Positions 8,105-17,940 are shown, counted from the stretch's first letter. The stretch: DNA of 64,000 nt from Chitinophaga sp. MM2321 (GCF_964033635.1 NZ_OZ035533.1:3348001-3412000); one strand, 5' to 3'. The notes: generated from the letters alone by a model not told the origin. Program-made: numbers and translations.

Positions 8105-9307
8105 TTAAAAGATCCAGTTAGTGAGCTCCCACAAATAGTTTCCCTTTGGTGCCTCTCCTTTCCACAAGGATGAAAGATTTACATCAGGGTACTTCTCTTT
8201 GGCTACCAAAGCCAGTTGCAGGTATTCCTTATTATTTAAAGGTTTGATCTGTTTATGCTGCCAGGGTTGTGTACCTGCTGCATAAGGCAACAGGAACAGG
8301 AAAGCCTTTTTCAGACTTTTCTTTCCGGGCGTTTCATAATGCCACAAATCAATCCCTACATTTTCAGCGAGCATGGCCAGTTCAAAAAAGCCTTTGAGAT
8401 TCATCCCTGAATAATTCCAGGAGAGCGTGCGCGCCAGCTCCAGTGGCTGGCTGCCGTCGGGCTTCAACTGGCTTTCGATACGTTGTTCTGTTTGTTCTTT
8501 CAGCATCTTTGCAGCCAGTTCTTTTTGCCCGGTAAACAATGCAATGGCTACTGTCTGCACATCATACCAGGTGCCGTGGTTATTACGCTGGTCGGCTTCA
8601 TCCATTCCAACGGGACTGGTGCGCATCCAGTGCAGGAACGCTTTGTACCAGTCCTGAATACCTTTGTAGTCTGCTGCTGTAAATCCGGGAGCGCCTTTCA
8701 ACAACTGAACGCCATCGATGAGAGAGGTCAGGGCGCGGGTGTCAATCAAACCGATTCCCCTGCCATCGGTGCGACCTGGAATGGCCTGACCGTAATTAAG
8801 ATTAGGATTCATCCGCGTGGCGGGGTCCAGGAACCAGGCGCGTAGCAGCTTTGTGGCTTGTGTAACATATTTGGTATCGCCGGTATAAAACCAGGCGAGC
8901 CCCAACACCTGTGCGTTGTTGCAAATGGCATTATGATAGGTAGCATCCTTGATCGTGAAACGTTCCGGATTTACTTCGCCATCTTTCCGGATGTAAGGCA
9001 ATCCGTTTGGCTTGCTGGAATCCGGCCACCAGTAAGGGCCTACACTCATGTAGTCATGTTTGTCGCCGCTGGGTGGCACCTTACTTTTAAAAACAACCGA
9101 GTATACTTCCTGCTGCAATGTTTTATCGGCAACGGCCAGCAATTCGGTCAACGCCTGTTGCATAGCGGGATCGTGCTGTTTTATTTTTTCCTTTGCATGC
9201 AGCAGCGCAGCCGGTTTAATGAGGAAGGTCTGCGGCGGATCACCTGCGTTTGCGAAAACCGGCATGTTTACACCTAAACACAAGATGAAGAAAATGATTT
9301 TGTTCAT
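8105..9307 (-). CDS. Alginate-lyase-fold polysaccharide lyase, PL38-like (PUL 1)
   Basis: A 400-residue secreted protein of the Alginate_lyase (alpha/alpha-barrel) family. The signatures HDYMSVGPYWWPD (84-96) and NNHGTWYDVQ (242-251) are typical of the Bacteroidota branch classed as PL38-like, whose characterised members degrade glucuronan or alginate. The Asn-His of NNHGTWYD and downstream Tyr are candidate catalytic residues by analogy. I chose the ATG at 9307, which begins directly with the signal peptide MNKIIFFILCLG; the upstream ATG at 9355 would overlap the preceding gene by 17 bases. It is in the middle of the PUL 1 lyase block. Confidence 0.85.
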   Translation of the reverse strand: MNKIIFFILCLGVNMPVFANAGDPPQTFLIKPAALLHAKEKIKQHDPAMQQALTELLAVADKTLQQEVYSVVFKSKVPPSGDKHDYMSVGPYWWPDSSKPNGLPYIRKDGEVNPERFTIKDATYHNAICNNAQVLGLAWFYTGDTKYVTQATKLLRAWFLDPATRMNPNLNYGQAIPGRTDGRGIGLIDTRALTSLIDGVQLLKGAPGFTAADYKGIQDWYKAFLHWMRTSPVGMDEADQRNNHGTWYDVQTVAIALFTGQKELAAKMLKEQTEQRIESQLKPDGSQPLELARTLSWNYSGMNLKGFFELAMLAENVGIDLWHYETPGKKSLKKAFLFLLPYAAGTQPWQHKQIKPLNNKEYLQLALVAKEKYPDVNLSSLWKGEAPKGNYLWELTNWIF

Positions 9308-9338
9308 TAATCCTGATTTATGCATGAAGCCCTTGTAT

Positions 9339-11297
9339 TCATTTAGGGTCTCCATTGTAGTGAATGATATTATGACGCGTATCGATGTTTACATTTCCTT
9401 TGTACAGGTGTTCCTGCATAATTCCACCCCTGTTGTTTCCTTCCAGAAGGCTTCCTTTTACCGTAATATTTTTACACTCCGCCAGCAGGATGCCGTAGTT
9501 GGCATTCCTGGCAATTTCACAATTAACGATGCCGGCCTCCTGGCATGCCGACAGTGCAATACCGCTGCCATAGGGCGATGTATCCATTCTGCTGTCGCTG
9601 ATCTTAATACCGCGACAATGTGTAAGGAGAAGATTATGTTGTAACCGCGGGCCGGGTACCACGCTGGAACCGTTTTCTGTAAAGTCGCAGCGGGTAATTG
9701 TAATATCATCGGCGCCGCTGACCAGCAGCCCATTGAAAGTACAATTTTGTATAGTGAGATGAATAAACCGGAGATTTTTCATTTTCCCTTCCGCATCAGC
9801 GCGGAAGATGATACCACCGCGGTTACTACCTCCGCGGAAGGAGCGACTGCCGTTAGGGTCAGAGGCCACTTCCGTTTTGGGGCTGCCTTCGATCAGCAGG
9901 TCGCGGATCGTAATATCCTGCATATCGCCGGATGCGTTGACGATAGCCTCCCGTTGCCCGGATTTAGGATCGAGGAACAGCGTAGTGCCGATCCCTTCAC
10001 CCGCCAACGTAACGCCGGATGGCATTTTAAGCGTAGCAGGCAGCGTATGAATTCCTTTTTTGGCCACTACCCAGCGATGGGTGCCTGTGGCCGTGTTCAG
10101 GGCATCCTGGATAGATTCGCCGGGTGCCACAAAGATGGCATCCGCAGGGATCTTTACATCAGAATGTGCGCCTGCCCCGGCAATATAGCCGGTACTACCG
10201 GCAACGGGTGCACGTAGCTGCTGTTTTTCTTTCCCGGTGGGTACGCGGGTGGCTGTTAATATACTACGGCTGGCCTTTGGCCTTATGGAATCTGCTGCTT
10301 TTTTTGTGTTAGGGAGATAAATACCTTGTGCGGTATAATGCCGGTACACATATTCATAATCATCTCTCAGTGCTTTTGCACGTTCGGATATAACGCCATA
10401 GCAATGCGGGGTTTCGCCCAGGATAAATCCTGCGGTGTATTCATAACCCAGTGCGATCCTGTTGTCCGCAATAGAAAACAGGTCTACCCCCTGCGTATAG
10501 GCTATCTGTGCGGCGCCGGCAAATTCACCCAGGCCCAGCTGCACATGCCCCTGATCGCGCATGCTTTCCTGGCATTGCCCGCTGGGATAAATATATTTGA
10601 AGATGCTGCCGTTTACCGGTCCGAGTAAAAAGTGATCCACCGCATTGCCGAACAAAGTACGGTTGTCTGTAAAAACGGCCATCGCTATCAGCGAATGAAT
10701 GATAGCGCCGTCCCAGTTACCATTGGCCTGGGGATAGTAGTCACGCATCAGCGGGTAATATACCGTCATCAGCATTTGTGTAAACCGGTCTATCTCCGCC
10801 GGTTTCCAGCCGGCATTGGTATGGCGCAGGATTTCAGCTGCATTACAAAATACATGGCCGGTCCATGCCGCCAGCAATTTGGCATCATTATAATCAAAAT
10901 CCCAAAGTTGACCGGACCATGCATCGATAATCGCTATTGCTTTATCAGCGTATTTTTTATCTCCCGTTATATACCATAACAGGGCACAATCATAAGCCAT
11001 ACCGGCACCTTTCGATAATTCGTTGCCACCGATATTAGGTTTACCATACGGGCCGCGCAGCACATGCGTATATGCCTCCACGTTATAGGCTGTATCTGTG
11101 GATGCCTTCAGCCTGTCATAGGCGCCTTTCCACGGTTCTACCCCTTTCAATACCCGGTCTTTCATATAAGCCAGGTCCTTGCCGGTTTGGTTCAGGCCCG
11201 GGTGAATAAACGACTGCGCCCATGCATGCATGGGTTTCATCAGGAAAAAAACTGCGATAGCTGCGCAGGTCAGCAGGATAACAAGCTGCCTTTTCAT
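9339..11297 (-). CDS. Alginate-lyase-like domain fused to a right-handed beta-helix (PUL 1)
   Basis: A 652-residue secreted bimodular protein. After a signal peptide, about residues 30-325 form an alginate-lyase-type alpha/alpha-barrel, seen in GNWDGAIIHSLIAMAVF and QESMRDQGHVQLGLGEFAG. After a linker near 365-385 the C-terminal part (about 385-650) is a right-handed parallel beta-helix: it opens with the GESIQDALNTA edge motif and repeats N-x-T-I/N-x-x-I turns such as CTFNGLLVSGADDITITRC and SACQEAGIVNCEIARN. Beta-helices of this kind occur in PL6/pectate-lyase-like and epimerase families, so the protein may carry two activities or one lyase plus a binding helix. The start was chosen at MKRQLVILL. 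Confidence 0.78.
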   Translation of the reverse strand: MKRQLVILLTCAAIAVFFLMKPMHAWAQSFIHPGLNQTGKDLAYMKDRVLKGVEPWKGAYDRLKASTDTAYNVEAYTHVLRGPYGKPNIGGNELSKGAGMAYDCALLWYITGDKKYADKAIAIIDAWSGQLWDFDYNDAKLLAAWTGHVFCNAAEILRHTNAGWKPAEIDRFTQMLMTVYYPLMRDYYPQANGNWDGAIIHSLIAMAVFTDNRTLFGNAVDHFLLGPVNGSIFKYIYPSGQCQESMRDQGHVQLGLGEFAGAAQIAYTQGVDLFSIADNRIALGYEYTAGFILGETPHCYGVISERAKALRDDYEYVYRHYTAQGIYLPNTKKAADSIRPKASRSILTATRVPTGKEKQQLRAPVAGSTGYIAGAGAHSDVKIPADAIFVAPGESIQDALNTATGTHRWVVAKKGIHTLPATLKMPSGVTLAGEGIGTTLFLDPKSGQREAIVNASGDMQDITIRDLLIEGSPKTEVASDPNGSRSFRGGSNRGGIIFRADAEGKMKNLRFIHLTIQNCTFNGLLVSGADDITITRCDFTENGSSVVPGPRLQHNLLLTHCRGIKISDSRMDTSPYGSGIALSACQEAGIVNCEIARNANYGILLAECKNITVKGSLLEGNNRGGIMQEHLYKGNVNIDTRHNIIHYNGDPK

Positions 11298-11345
11298 GAA
11301 CGTGGAATTATGGAATAACAAAAATCCTCAACAAAATAAATAACA

Positions 11346-11384
11346 GGTGGAACCACTGGTCATACATCAACCAGTGGTTCCATC
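11346..11384 (-). terminator. Strong intercistronic hairpin between binding and lyase genes of PUL 1
   Basis: A perfect 13-base inverted repeat TGGAACCACTGGT/ACCAGTGGTTCCA (11348-11360 and 11370-11382), extendable by two pairs, has a nine-base loop. It starts 9 bases after the stop of the DUF4466-like gene. The following minus-strand sequence is T-rich (TTATTTATTTTG) but not a clean U tract. It may therefore act as a partial terminator or a 3'-end-protecting hairpin that lowers lyase expression relative to susCD. Confidence 0.6.
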
Positions 11385-11392
11385 CATCACTT

Positions 11393-12385
11393 TTATTTAA
11401 GCGTATACCGTTTCATGCTCATAACAGCACTTTTTTTGGCATTATCTACTTTATTCATGTAGATGTAAGCGCGGTATTTACCGTCGGCTGTTTCCACCCA
11501 GGCGCCGGCCTCCGATTTCAGATTGATCGCGAAGTCAGGCGCATCCGAGATATTCAGCTTTTCAAAGTCCAGGTCATCGATGTAAATACCGTATTGCAGC
11601 CTGGCGAGGTGAAAATCGCGCAGGTTCCACACTTTACTGATTTTCGTATCCCTGTTTACGTTAGGAGGCAATACTACCCCCGGCAGGTATTCAGGATCAG
11701 CAGCAGGCGATACCAGCGAATGATTAAAAGTGATATTCGGAATAGAACGGTACAGATATACCAGGTCTATCTGATCGGCATGGGTAGCCGCATCCTGGGC
11801 ATTATACACCGCCATGTCTGCGATGGAAATATAAAATGCTTTCCCATCAGTGAGGTTGAGGTCCAGCTGCATGTCCATCTTCGCTACCTCATAAGGCCCC
11901 ATGGCATAGGTGATTGTTTCGCCATTACTGCTTTTGGCGCTGAAGGTGAACGTCACGGATTTACCACGGGCTTCTTCCGGAATTTTATAATAATACCGGA
12001 GGGTGGCTGCATTGGTATCTTTTGTAAACGCCACGGTGGTCAGGTTTTCCTTGGTGGTTGACGGGTCACCAATGGGTACACCAACATCGATACCACCTCC
12101 GTCTGTGTAGTAAGAATTGTTTTCAAGATAAGTGCCTGCTGCACCGGCGATGGAGGCCTCCACCTGCGCCGAAACAAGTTTTCCTTTAGCCGCGGGAATC
12201 GCCATGGCATATGCAAATTCTATATTCAAGCCTATTACATTGGGTCCCAACGACCGCTTGATACAATCATTCTGCAACTCGTTCTTGGGTGTTGGAATGG
12301 CGTAGTCCTTGTTCTTTGTACACGCCGCCATCAACAGGAGACCCGACAAAAGTAACGATGTGTATTGAAAATATTTACCTGGCAT
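11393..12385 (-). CDS. Surface lipoprotein, DUF4466-like (PUL 1)
   Basis: A 330-residue lipoprotein with signal peptide and lipobox LLMAACTKNK. The mature protein begins with a conserved-looking NDCIKRSLGPNVIGLNIEFAYAMA region and continues as beta-rich sequence without catalytic motifs. It resembles the DUF4466 family, which is found next to susD in Bacteroidota PULs and probably acts as a surface glycan-binding protein; the assignment is from memory. The ATG at 12385 is preferred over a TTG two codons earlier. It lies 22 bases downstream of the small lipoprotein gene and before the large hairpin, so it ends the high-expression part of the operon. Confidence 0.7.
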   Translation of the reverse strand: MPGKYFQYTSLLLSGLLLMAACTKNKDYAIPTPKNELQNDCIKRSLGPNVIGLNIEFAYAMAIPAAKGKLVSAQVEASIAGAAGTYLENNSYYTDGGGIDVGVPIGDPSTTKENLTTVAFTKDTNAATLRYYYKIPEEARGKSVTFTFSAKSSNGETITYAMGPYEVAKMDMQLDLNLTDGKAFYISIADMAVYNAQDAATHADQIDLVYLYRSIPNITFNHSLVSPAADPEYLPGVVLPPNVNRDTKISKVWNLRDFHLARLQYGIYIDDLDFEKLNISDAPDFAINLKSEAGAWVETADGKYRAYIYMNKVDNAKKSAVMSMKRYTLK

Positions 12386-12407
12386 AATCAATGTTTTAAG
12401 ATGTAAA

Positions 12408-12815
12408 TCACTTTTGCTGAACGGTAATAAGCACCTTATAGGTCTTTTTTACCTGGCGGTTTCCGGAGATGACCGTGTACTGTTTAGGATTGGCCAGATC
12501 AGAAAAGTCGACCTTCCCTACAATTTTCGGATCCAGTTTAGCATCAGATACCAGTGAGAATTGCGGGAAAAGGTTTTTCAGATCGGTACCATAAAAAACC
12601 TCCACACCAATGGTGCAGGCCACTGTATCGATCACAGCATTCTGTGTCCTGACTGTCTGGAAATCGGAACCCAGCAACTCAAAGTTGCTCACGTAACATT
12701 CGGCGCGGGTAGTGATGAGCAGGCCGTCTTCATCTATAGGCTGATCTTTCTTGCAACTACTCCATACAAGCGCGGTAAACAGTATCATGAAGGTGATGAT
12801 GGAATACTTTTTCAT
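12408..12815 (-). CDS. Small surface lipoprotein, DUF5018-like (PUL 1)
   Basis: A 135-residue lipoprotein with a clear lipobox (VWSSCKKDQ). The mature part is a single beta-sandwich-like domain ending VDFSDLANPKQYTVISG..KKTYKVLITV, the pattern of DUF5018-type modules found in SusE/SusF-like and other surface glycan-binding proteins. It follows susD by 28 bases, the position usually held by accessory surface glycan-binding proteins. A similar but not closely related gene occupies the same position in PUL 3 (53568-54038). No enzymatic residues are evident. Confidence 0.72.
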   Translation of the reverse strand: MKKYSIITFMILFTALVWSSCKKDQPIDEDGLLITTRAECYVSNFELLGSDFQTVRTQNAVIDTVACTIGVEVFYGTDLKNLFPQFSLVSDAKLDPKIVGKVDFSDLANPKQYTVISGNRQVKKTYKVLITVQQK

Positions 12816-12843
12816 CTCGTTAATATTTTTAATTAAAAAGTCT

Positions 12844-14694
12844 TTATAACCACGGGGTGTTTTGTGTCAGGTTAGGATTGCGGTCACGTTCACTTTGCGG
12901 TATTTTGAAAATGTAACACTGCTGGTAACTTCTTTCAGAAGTATTCTGAAAATAACGTGTTTGCTGGGCGCCCTGTGTATCTATACGCCACACACCATCG
13001 CCGTAGGGAGGATTCCATACTCTTTCAATGGCTCTCCAGCGGCGGAGATCAAAACTACGTTGTCCTTCGCCGTATAATTCTATGATACGTTCCTGTTCTA
13101 TGGCGCTGAAAAAGGCTGTCTTGTCTGCGGTTTTATCTCCTTTCAAAGGAGGCAGATTACCACGGTGCCTGATCCTGTTCACCAGTTCAATAGCTTTTGC
13201 CTGCGGACCATTCACCTCATTGGTTGCTTCCGCATACATCAGGAATACATCTGCAAGACGCATCACAGGATAAGCGTAGTCACCGTCGCTGCGTCCCTGC
13301 CCTGCGTAGTTACGGAGGAATTTGCGCAACACATAACCGGAGTTACTGCCGTCTGTGTTATAGCTCATATAGTTAACCCCATCTATTTTTACTGCCTGGT
13401 TCCATGTTTTATAAATGAAGGGAAGAAAGCCGGTAGACTTCAGGGATATCATTCCTATGCTCATTTCATAATCCCACATAATGGAAGCCTTCATCCTGTA
13501 ATCCCTGTCAGCATAGCTTTGCGGATTGAGTGCGGAGTTGGGTTTGGTTCTGGCATCTGCGTCTTTCGGATCTGTCGGGATCAGCTTGGGCGCAAATTCG
13601 CCGGTAGTAATGGACTGGTACCTGTCTGCGATTTCATAGCGCGGAGATACCCAGCACTGTGAGCCTTCATGTGATCTCCCGGCTACATCACGCATCAGTT
13701 CTTCACCCTGACCGGTACCGGTACCGCCGTGTGTGAAAGACATGATCATTTCACCATCGCCGTTTGCTACCGGGAGGAACAGGTAGTAGTAATTGGGTAA
13801 TTTAACGGCTTTACCCAGGCTATCACAATCTCCGGGTTCACCATTGCGGAAAAGGGTGAGGCCATAATTATCGATCACCTGTTTAAAATCTGCTGCTGCT
13901 GCATTATAAGCCACTGTAGCAGCACCGGGATCAGCTTTGAAGGTAGACAGCTCCGGCCAACCGAATTTATTCCAGCAGGCCCAGTATAATTGCAGTTTAC
14001 CGCGGAAAGCCAATGCCGCCGGTTTTGAAGCACGGCCTATTTCGTCTGCTTTTACAGGCAGTTTGTCAAAAGCATAGGTGAAGTCAGCCATGATAGAATC
14101 TTTCACGATAGCTATCGGTATGCGGGCCAGACTGGCCACTTCTTCGTTATGAAAGATCACGTGATCGATATATGGTACATCGCCCCACATGGAGATCAGG
14201 CGGAAATACACCATACCACGCAGTAAACGGGCTTCCCCGATGATCCGCTCCAGTTCAGGCTTTGAAGCCGCGCTGGCATTCGGCAGCATTTTGGTGACGT
14301 TCTCAATCACATAGTTTGCACGGTTCACACCACCGTAAAGACGTTCATACATCCTGTCTAATTTGTCGCCATAACCGGAAGGGCTATACGCAGAATTATT
14401 GGACGGAAAATAGGCATCTCCTTTTTGCAGGTTACCACTTGTGACACTGGTACCACGAACGCGTAGGTATTCACCTTGTCCGTCCAGGTAGTAATCCCGG
14501 TCAAAGAGTGGCCGGATATCCGCATAGGCGCCCATCATGGCTACGGTGGCATCGGCTTCCGTTTTCCAGAAGAAATCCGAATTCAATTCGGTGGTAGATA
14601 CCTGGTCAAGCAGGTTTTTTGTACAGGAACCGGTGAGTATCGTAACCCCGGTGAGCACCGTTACAAGACGTATAATAGCAGTTAGTTTTTTCAT
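12844..14694 (-). CDS. SusD/RagB-family outer membrane lipoprotein (PUL 1)
   Basis: A 616-residue SusD-type nutrient-binding lipoprotein that caps the SusC transporter at the cell surface. It has a signal peptide and lipobox (TILTGSCTKN), the SusD-like N-terminal region (LLDQVSTTELNSDFFWKTEADA), TPR-like helices with EARLLRGMVYFRLISMWGDVP, and the conserved C-terminal blocks LADVFLMYAEA.NEV, ERIIELYGEGQRSFDLRRW and FKIPQSERDRNPNLTQNTPW. It starts 11 bases after the susC stop and is clearly co-transcribed. The ligand is inferred to be an acidic polysaccharide fragment from the downstream lyases. Confidence 0.95.
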   Translation of the reverse strand: MKKLTAIIRLVTVLTGVTILTGSCTKNLLDQVSTTELNSDFFWKTEADATVAMMGAYADIRPLFDRDYYLDGQGEYLRVRGTSVTSGNLQKGDAYFPSNNSAYSPSGYGDKLDRMYERLYGGVNRANYVIENVTKMLPNASAASKPELERIIGEARLLRGMVYFRLISMWGDVPYIDHVIFHNEEVASLARIPIAIVKDSIMADFTYAFDKLPVKADEIGRASKPAALAFRGKLQLYWACWNKFGWPELSTFKADPGAATVAYNAAAADFKQVIDNYGLTLFRNGEPGDCDSLGKAVKLPNYYYLFLPVANGDGEMIMSFTHGGTGTGQGEELMRDVAGRSHEGSQCWVSPRYEIADRYQSITTGEFAPKLIPTDPKDADARTKPNSALNPQSYADRDYRMKASIMWDYEMSIGMISLKSTGFLPFIYKTWNQAVKIDGVNYMSYNTDGSNSGYVLRKFLRNYAGQGRSDGDYAYPVMRLADVFLMYAEATNEVNGPQAKAIELVNRIRHRGNLPPLKGDKTADKTAFFSAIEQERIIELYGEGQRSFDLRRWRAIERVWNPPYGDGVWRIDTQGAQQTRYFQNTSERSYQQCYIFKIPQSERDRNPNLTQNTPWL

Positions 14695-14705
14695 AATTAC
14701 CTCTT

Positions 14706-17700
14706 TTAAAGACCCACGTTAATACCCACGGAATAAGCTTTATTCAATGGGTACGCATTACTTTTGTTGCCTGTTAATTCAGGGTCAAGACCACGGAATG
14801 AAGTGATGGTAGCTATATTTTCAGCGGAGCCGTAGATGCGGACACTGTTGATACCAGCCCTTTTCAGCCAGTTTATCGGTACCGTATAGCCCAGCTGGAT
14901 GTTCTTCAAACGCAGATAGGTGAGATCGTCCAGCCAGAAAGTAGTTTCTTCCCGGTTGGCATTACCACCCAAACGCGGCCACGCACCATCGCGGTTCTCA
15001 ACAGTCCATGGATTTTCCCAGTGTCCCCAGGAGGCGGCATAGCGGGCAGTACTGGGGTTGACATTATTGTAGATGTTCAACCAGTAGTCTTTACGACCGG
15101 TAGCGCCCTGGAGTAATACAGCGAGGTCGAATCCTTTCCAGGATACATTGGCGCCCAGTGCGAAGTTGGTTGTGGGCCTGTCGCGTTGAATATTGGGATA
15201 GGCTACCTTATCATTTCCATCTATTCTGCCATCACCATTCACATCTTTGCGGAGGATATCGCCGGGAGATGCTCCCTGTGGTGTAGCCTTGTAAATATCT
15301 TCCCATGTTTGCGCAATACCGGCATCCTGGTAAGTATACAGGAAGTGATAAGGCATGTCAAGGAAAATCCAGCCGCGGTCGAGGTATTCGTTCCATTCTT
15401 CCAGTACGGTAGCATTGTAGGAAGCATTCAGGTTTACGCTGTAATGAAATTGTCCTACCCTGTCTGTCCAGGTGAAATTACCTTCCACACCGCGGTTGCG
15501 GAGGTTACCGATGTTTCTGCGGGGAGCCACATAAGCGCCGGTGAGGAGGATAGACATATCAGAAGGACGGTTCATGCCGGATGTTAAACGGTTGTAATAA
15601 TCGAGTTCCACGTTGAGGCGGCTATCCAGGAAACCGAGATCCAGGCCTACGTTCAGCACGGAAGTTGTTTCCCATGAAAGGGCTGCGTTCACCATCTTCT
15701 CATTTACAAGACCTTTGGCGATGGTGTTGCCAAGTATGTAACTGCTGGAACCAAGTGTTGGCTGTTGTTCATATTTGCCAACACCGCTGTTGTTACCTAA
15801 ACCGCCATAGGAAATCCTGACTTTACCACTGCTCAGGAAGCTGTTGGTGAAGGCATTAATAAAGCCCTCTTCCGTGAAGCGCCATCCCAGTGCCACAGAG
15901 GGGAAAAATCCAAAGCGGCTGCCTGGCAGGAACTTGGAAGAACCATCATAACGGAAGTTGGCTTCAAATAAGTACCGGTCATATGCGGTGTAGTTTACAC
16001 GACCGATATAAGAGCGAAGACCTTCCGTGCTGGAGTTACCGCCGGTGCTCATGATACCCGGCAGGGCGGCATCCACTTCATGCAGTGTGGGGTTGAGGCG
16101 GTCGTTACGGGAAGTTCCCTGGTAACGGTCGTACCAATATTCTTCACTATATACACCTAATACATTCAGGTCATGATTTTTGCCGAAGGCTTTGTGGTAA
16201 TTCAGCCGGCCGCTCAGCATTGTTTTATAACCGGTGTTGGTATAGTTGCCTACGCCGGCGTTTTCGCCAACGTATACGCGGCTGCCGGGAGCATCCGTCT
16301 GGAAATTGTATGACCGGTTCGGCATATTGGCACTCCAGCGGAACTGGTTGTAATAATTAAGGGAGTAGTCTACCCGGGCGGTGAGTCCTTTTACCGGTGT
16401 CCAGTCCCAGAATATATTGCCATTGGCTTCCTGGCGGTTTTGATGACTCAGGCTATTGATATAAAGTGTATAAGGGTTGTAGGCCTGTGGATCCTCGTTG
16501 TAGGCCATTACACCGCCATACTGCCCCGTAACAGGATCGTAGGGGGTGATGCCTGCAATAGCGTATTGCATGTCAAATCCGGCAGTGTTGGTGGATGCAT
16601 CATCTGTAAAGCCATCTTCGAGTGCATAGGAAAGGTTGGACCAGTTGCCGTAGAACTTCACGCCTGCATTCATATTCTTACGCAGTTTGTAATCGTAGCT
16701 GAAGCGGGCGTTATAGCGTTTATAATCGTTATTGATCTGTAGTCCTTCTTCATTCTGAACACCTACAGAGATGAAGAAATTGGATACATCCGTACCACCG
16801 GATGCGGAGAGATTGTAATTCTGGTTAGATCCGTTGCGCATGATGATATCCCACCAGTCGGTATTGGGATAACGCAGCGGGTCTATCATGCCCATTGCCA
16901 TCCACTGATCGATGGTACCATCTTTAAAAAGCCAGTTCTTTTTCAGCGTGTTGACAGCGGCCAGGCGTTGTTCTACCGTGAGTGCGCGGGGATAGTCCGC
17001 CATGAAATTGTATGCTTTGGTAGGTACCTGTACGCCGTAGTAGCCGTTGAAATTGATGGCCGTTCTTTTTTGTCCTTTACCGGATTTTGTGGTGATCAGG
17101 ATAACGCCGTTGGCTGCACGGGAACCGTATACAGAGGCGGACGTAGCATCTTTCAATACAGAGATGCTTTCCACATCATTCATGTTGATACGGTTAATGT
17201 CTACATCTGGCATCCCATCTACTACCACGAGGGGGTTGGCATTGTTCACTGTTCCAAGGCCGCGGATCATGAGGCTGGCGGAGTTTCTGCCGGCCATACC
17301 GGAAGATTGCGTTACTGCGAGGCCGGGAACGAGTCCTGCCAGCGCGGAGGACGCATTGGGTAATGCGCGGCTGGTAATTTTTTCATCTACTTTGATGGCG
17401 GATACTGCACCTACCAGGTTTACTTTCCTTTGTGTGCCATATCCTACCACTACTACTTCACCGAGAGCTTTCTGGTCGGTGGCCAGTTGTATGTTGATGG
17501 TTTTCTGCCCATTGAAAACCATTTCTTTTTTTACAAAACCCAGGGAAGAAAATTCCAGGGTACCCGTTGCAGTGGGGATGCGCAGGGAGTATTGTCCGGC
17601 GGGACCGGTGACGGTACCGATGGAGCTGCCTTTCAGCGCCACTGTTACCCCGGGAAGGGGTTGTTTGGTATCATCCGTAACGATACCATTTACAACGTGG

Positions 17701-17864
17701 CTTTGCACCGTATCACGTTGAAAGATGGCATAGGAGCCGGATAACGAAGCGGGTGAGGCTGCAGTGGCTGTATGAAACAGACCCGCAGCCGGTATTAATG
17801 CAAACAGCAACCACCTGGCACAGCAGCCGGGTGATGATAAAGAACGAGGTAAATGATTTTGCAT
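14706..17864 (-). CDS. SusC/RagA-family TonB-dependent transporter, no STN domain (PUL 1)
   Basis: A 1052-residue outer-membrane oligosaccharide importer energised by TonB. After the signal region it has a CarboxypepD_reg-like domain (VVNGIVTDDTKQPLPGVTVA), the SusC signature with plug domain (VVVGYGTQRKVNLVGAVSAI, RGLGTVNNANPLVVVDG, VLKDATSASVYGSRAANGV) and a 22-strand barrel ending AYSVGINVGL. Unlike the other two SusC proteins here it lacks an N-terminal STN domain, and no sigma/FecR pair precedes it, so control is probably by another regulator. I set the start at MQNHLPRSLSS; an upstream in-frame start would run the coding region into the palindrome at 17941. Confidence 0.94.
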   Translation of the reverse strand: MQNHLPRSLSSPGCCARWLLFALIPAAGLFHTATAASPASLSGSYAIFQRDTVQSHVVNGIVTDDTKQPLPGVTVALKGSSIGTVTGPAGQYSLRIPTATGTLEFSSLGFVKKEMVFNGQKTINIQLATDQKALGEVVVVGYGTQRKVNLVGAVSAIKVDEKITSRALPNASSALAGLVPGLAVTQSSGMAGRNSASLMIRGLGTVNNANPLVVVDGMPDVDINRINMNDVESISVLKDATSASVYGSRAANGVILITTKSGKGQKRTAINFNGYYGVQVPTKAYNFMADYPRALTVEQRLAAVNTLKKNWLFKDGTIDQWMAMGMIDPLRYPNTDWWDIIMRNGSNQNYNLSASGGTDVSNFFISVGVQNEEGLQINNDYKRYNARFSYDYKLRKNMNAGVKFYGNWSNLSYALEDGFTDDASTNTAGFDMQYAIAGITPYDPVTGQYGGVMAYNEDPQAYNPYTLYINSLSHQNRQEANGNIFWDWTPVKGLTARVDYSLNYYNQFRWSANMPNRSYNFQTDAPGSRVYVGENAGVGNYTNTGYKTMLSGRLNYHKAFGKNHDLNVLGVYSEEYWYDRYQGTSRNDRLNPTLHEVDAALPGIMSTGGNSSTEGLRSYIGRVNYTAYDRYLFEANFRYDGSSKFLPGSRFGFFPSVALGWRFTEEGFINAFTNSFLSSGKVRISYGGLGNNSGVGKYEQQPTLGSSSYILGNTIAKGLVNEKMVNAALSWETTSVLNVGLDLGFLDSRLNVELDYYNRLTSGMNRPSDMSILLTGAYVAPRRNIGNLRNRGVEGNFTWTDRVGQFHYSVNLNASYNATVLEEWNEYLDRGWIFLDMPYHFLYTYQDAGIAQTWEDIYKATPQGASPGDILRKDVNGDGRIDGNDKVAYPNIQRDRPTTNFALGANVSWKGFDLAVLLQGATGRKDYWLNIYNNVNPSTARYAASWGHWENPWTVENRDGAWPRLGGNANREETTFWLDDLTYLRLKNIQLGYTVPINWLKRAGINSVRIYGSAENIATITSFRGLDPELTGNKSNAYPLNKAYSVGINVGL

Positions 17865-17895
17865 AACGTAAATTTTATAAGCAATAAGAAACCCG

Positions 17896-17913
17896 TACCG
17901 GTGCATACCGGTA
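17896..17913 (-). promoter_or_regulatory. Hairpin in the PUL 1 susC leader
   Basis: A perfect seven-base inverted repeat TACCGGT/ACCGGTA around a four-base loop GCAT lies 31 bases upstream of the chosen susC start. It could be an mRNA leader hairpin or a second protein-binding site. Confidence 0.45.
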
Positions 17914-17940
17914 GATACTATTGGTGCCGAAAGCAGACAT

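Noticed and set aside
17047..17721. Plus-strand open frame of 224 codons inside the PUL 1 susC gene
   Set aside because: It is antisense to the strongly supported plug domain of SusC and has no recognisable features.
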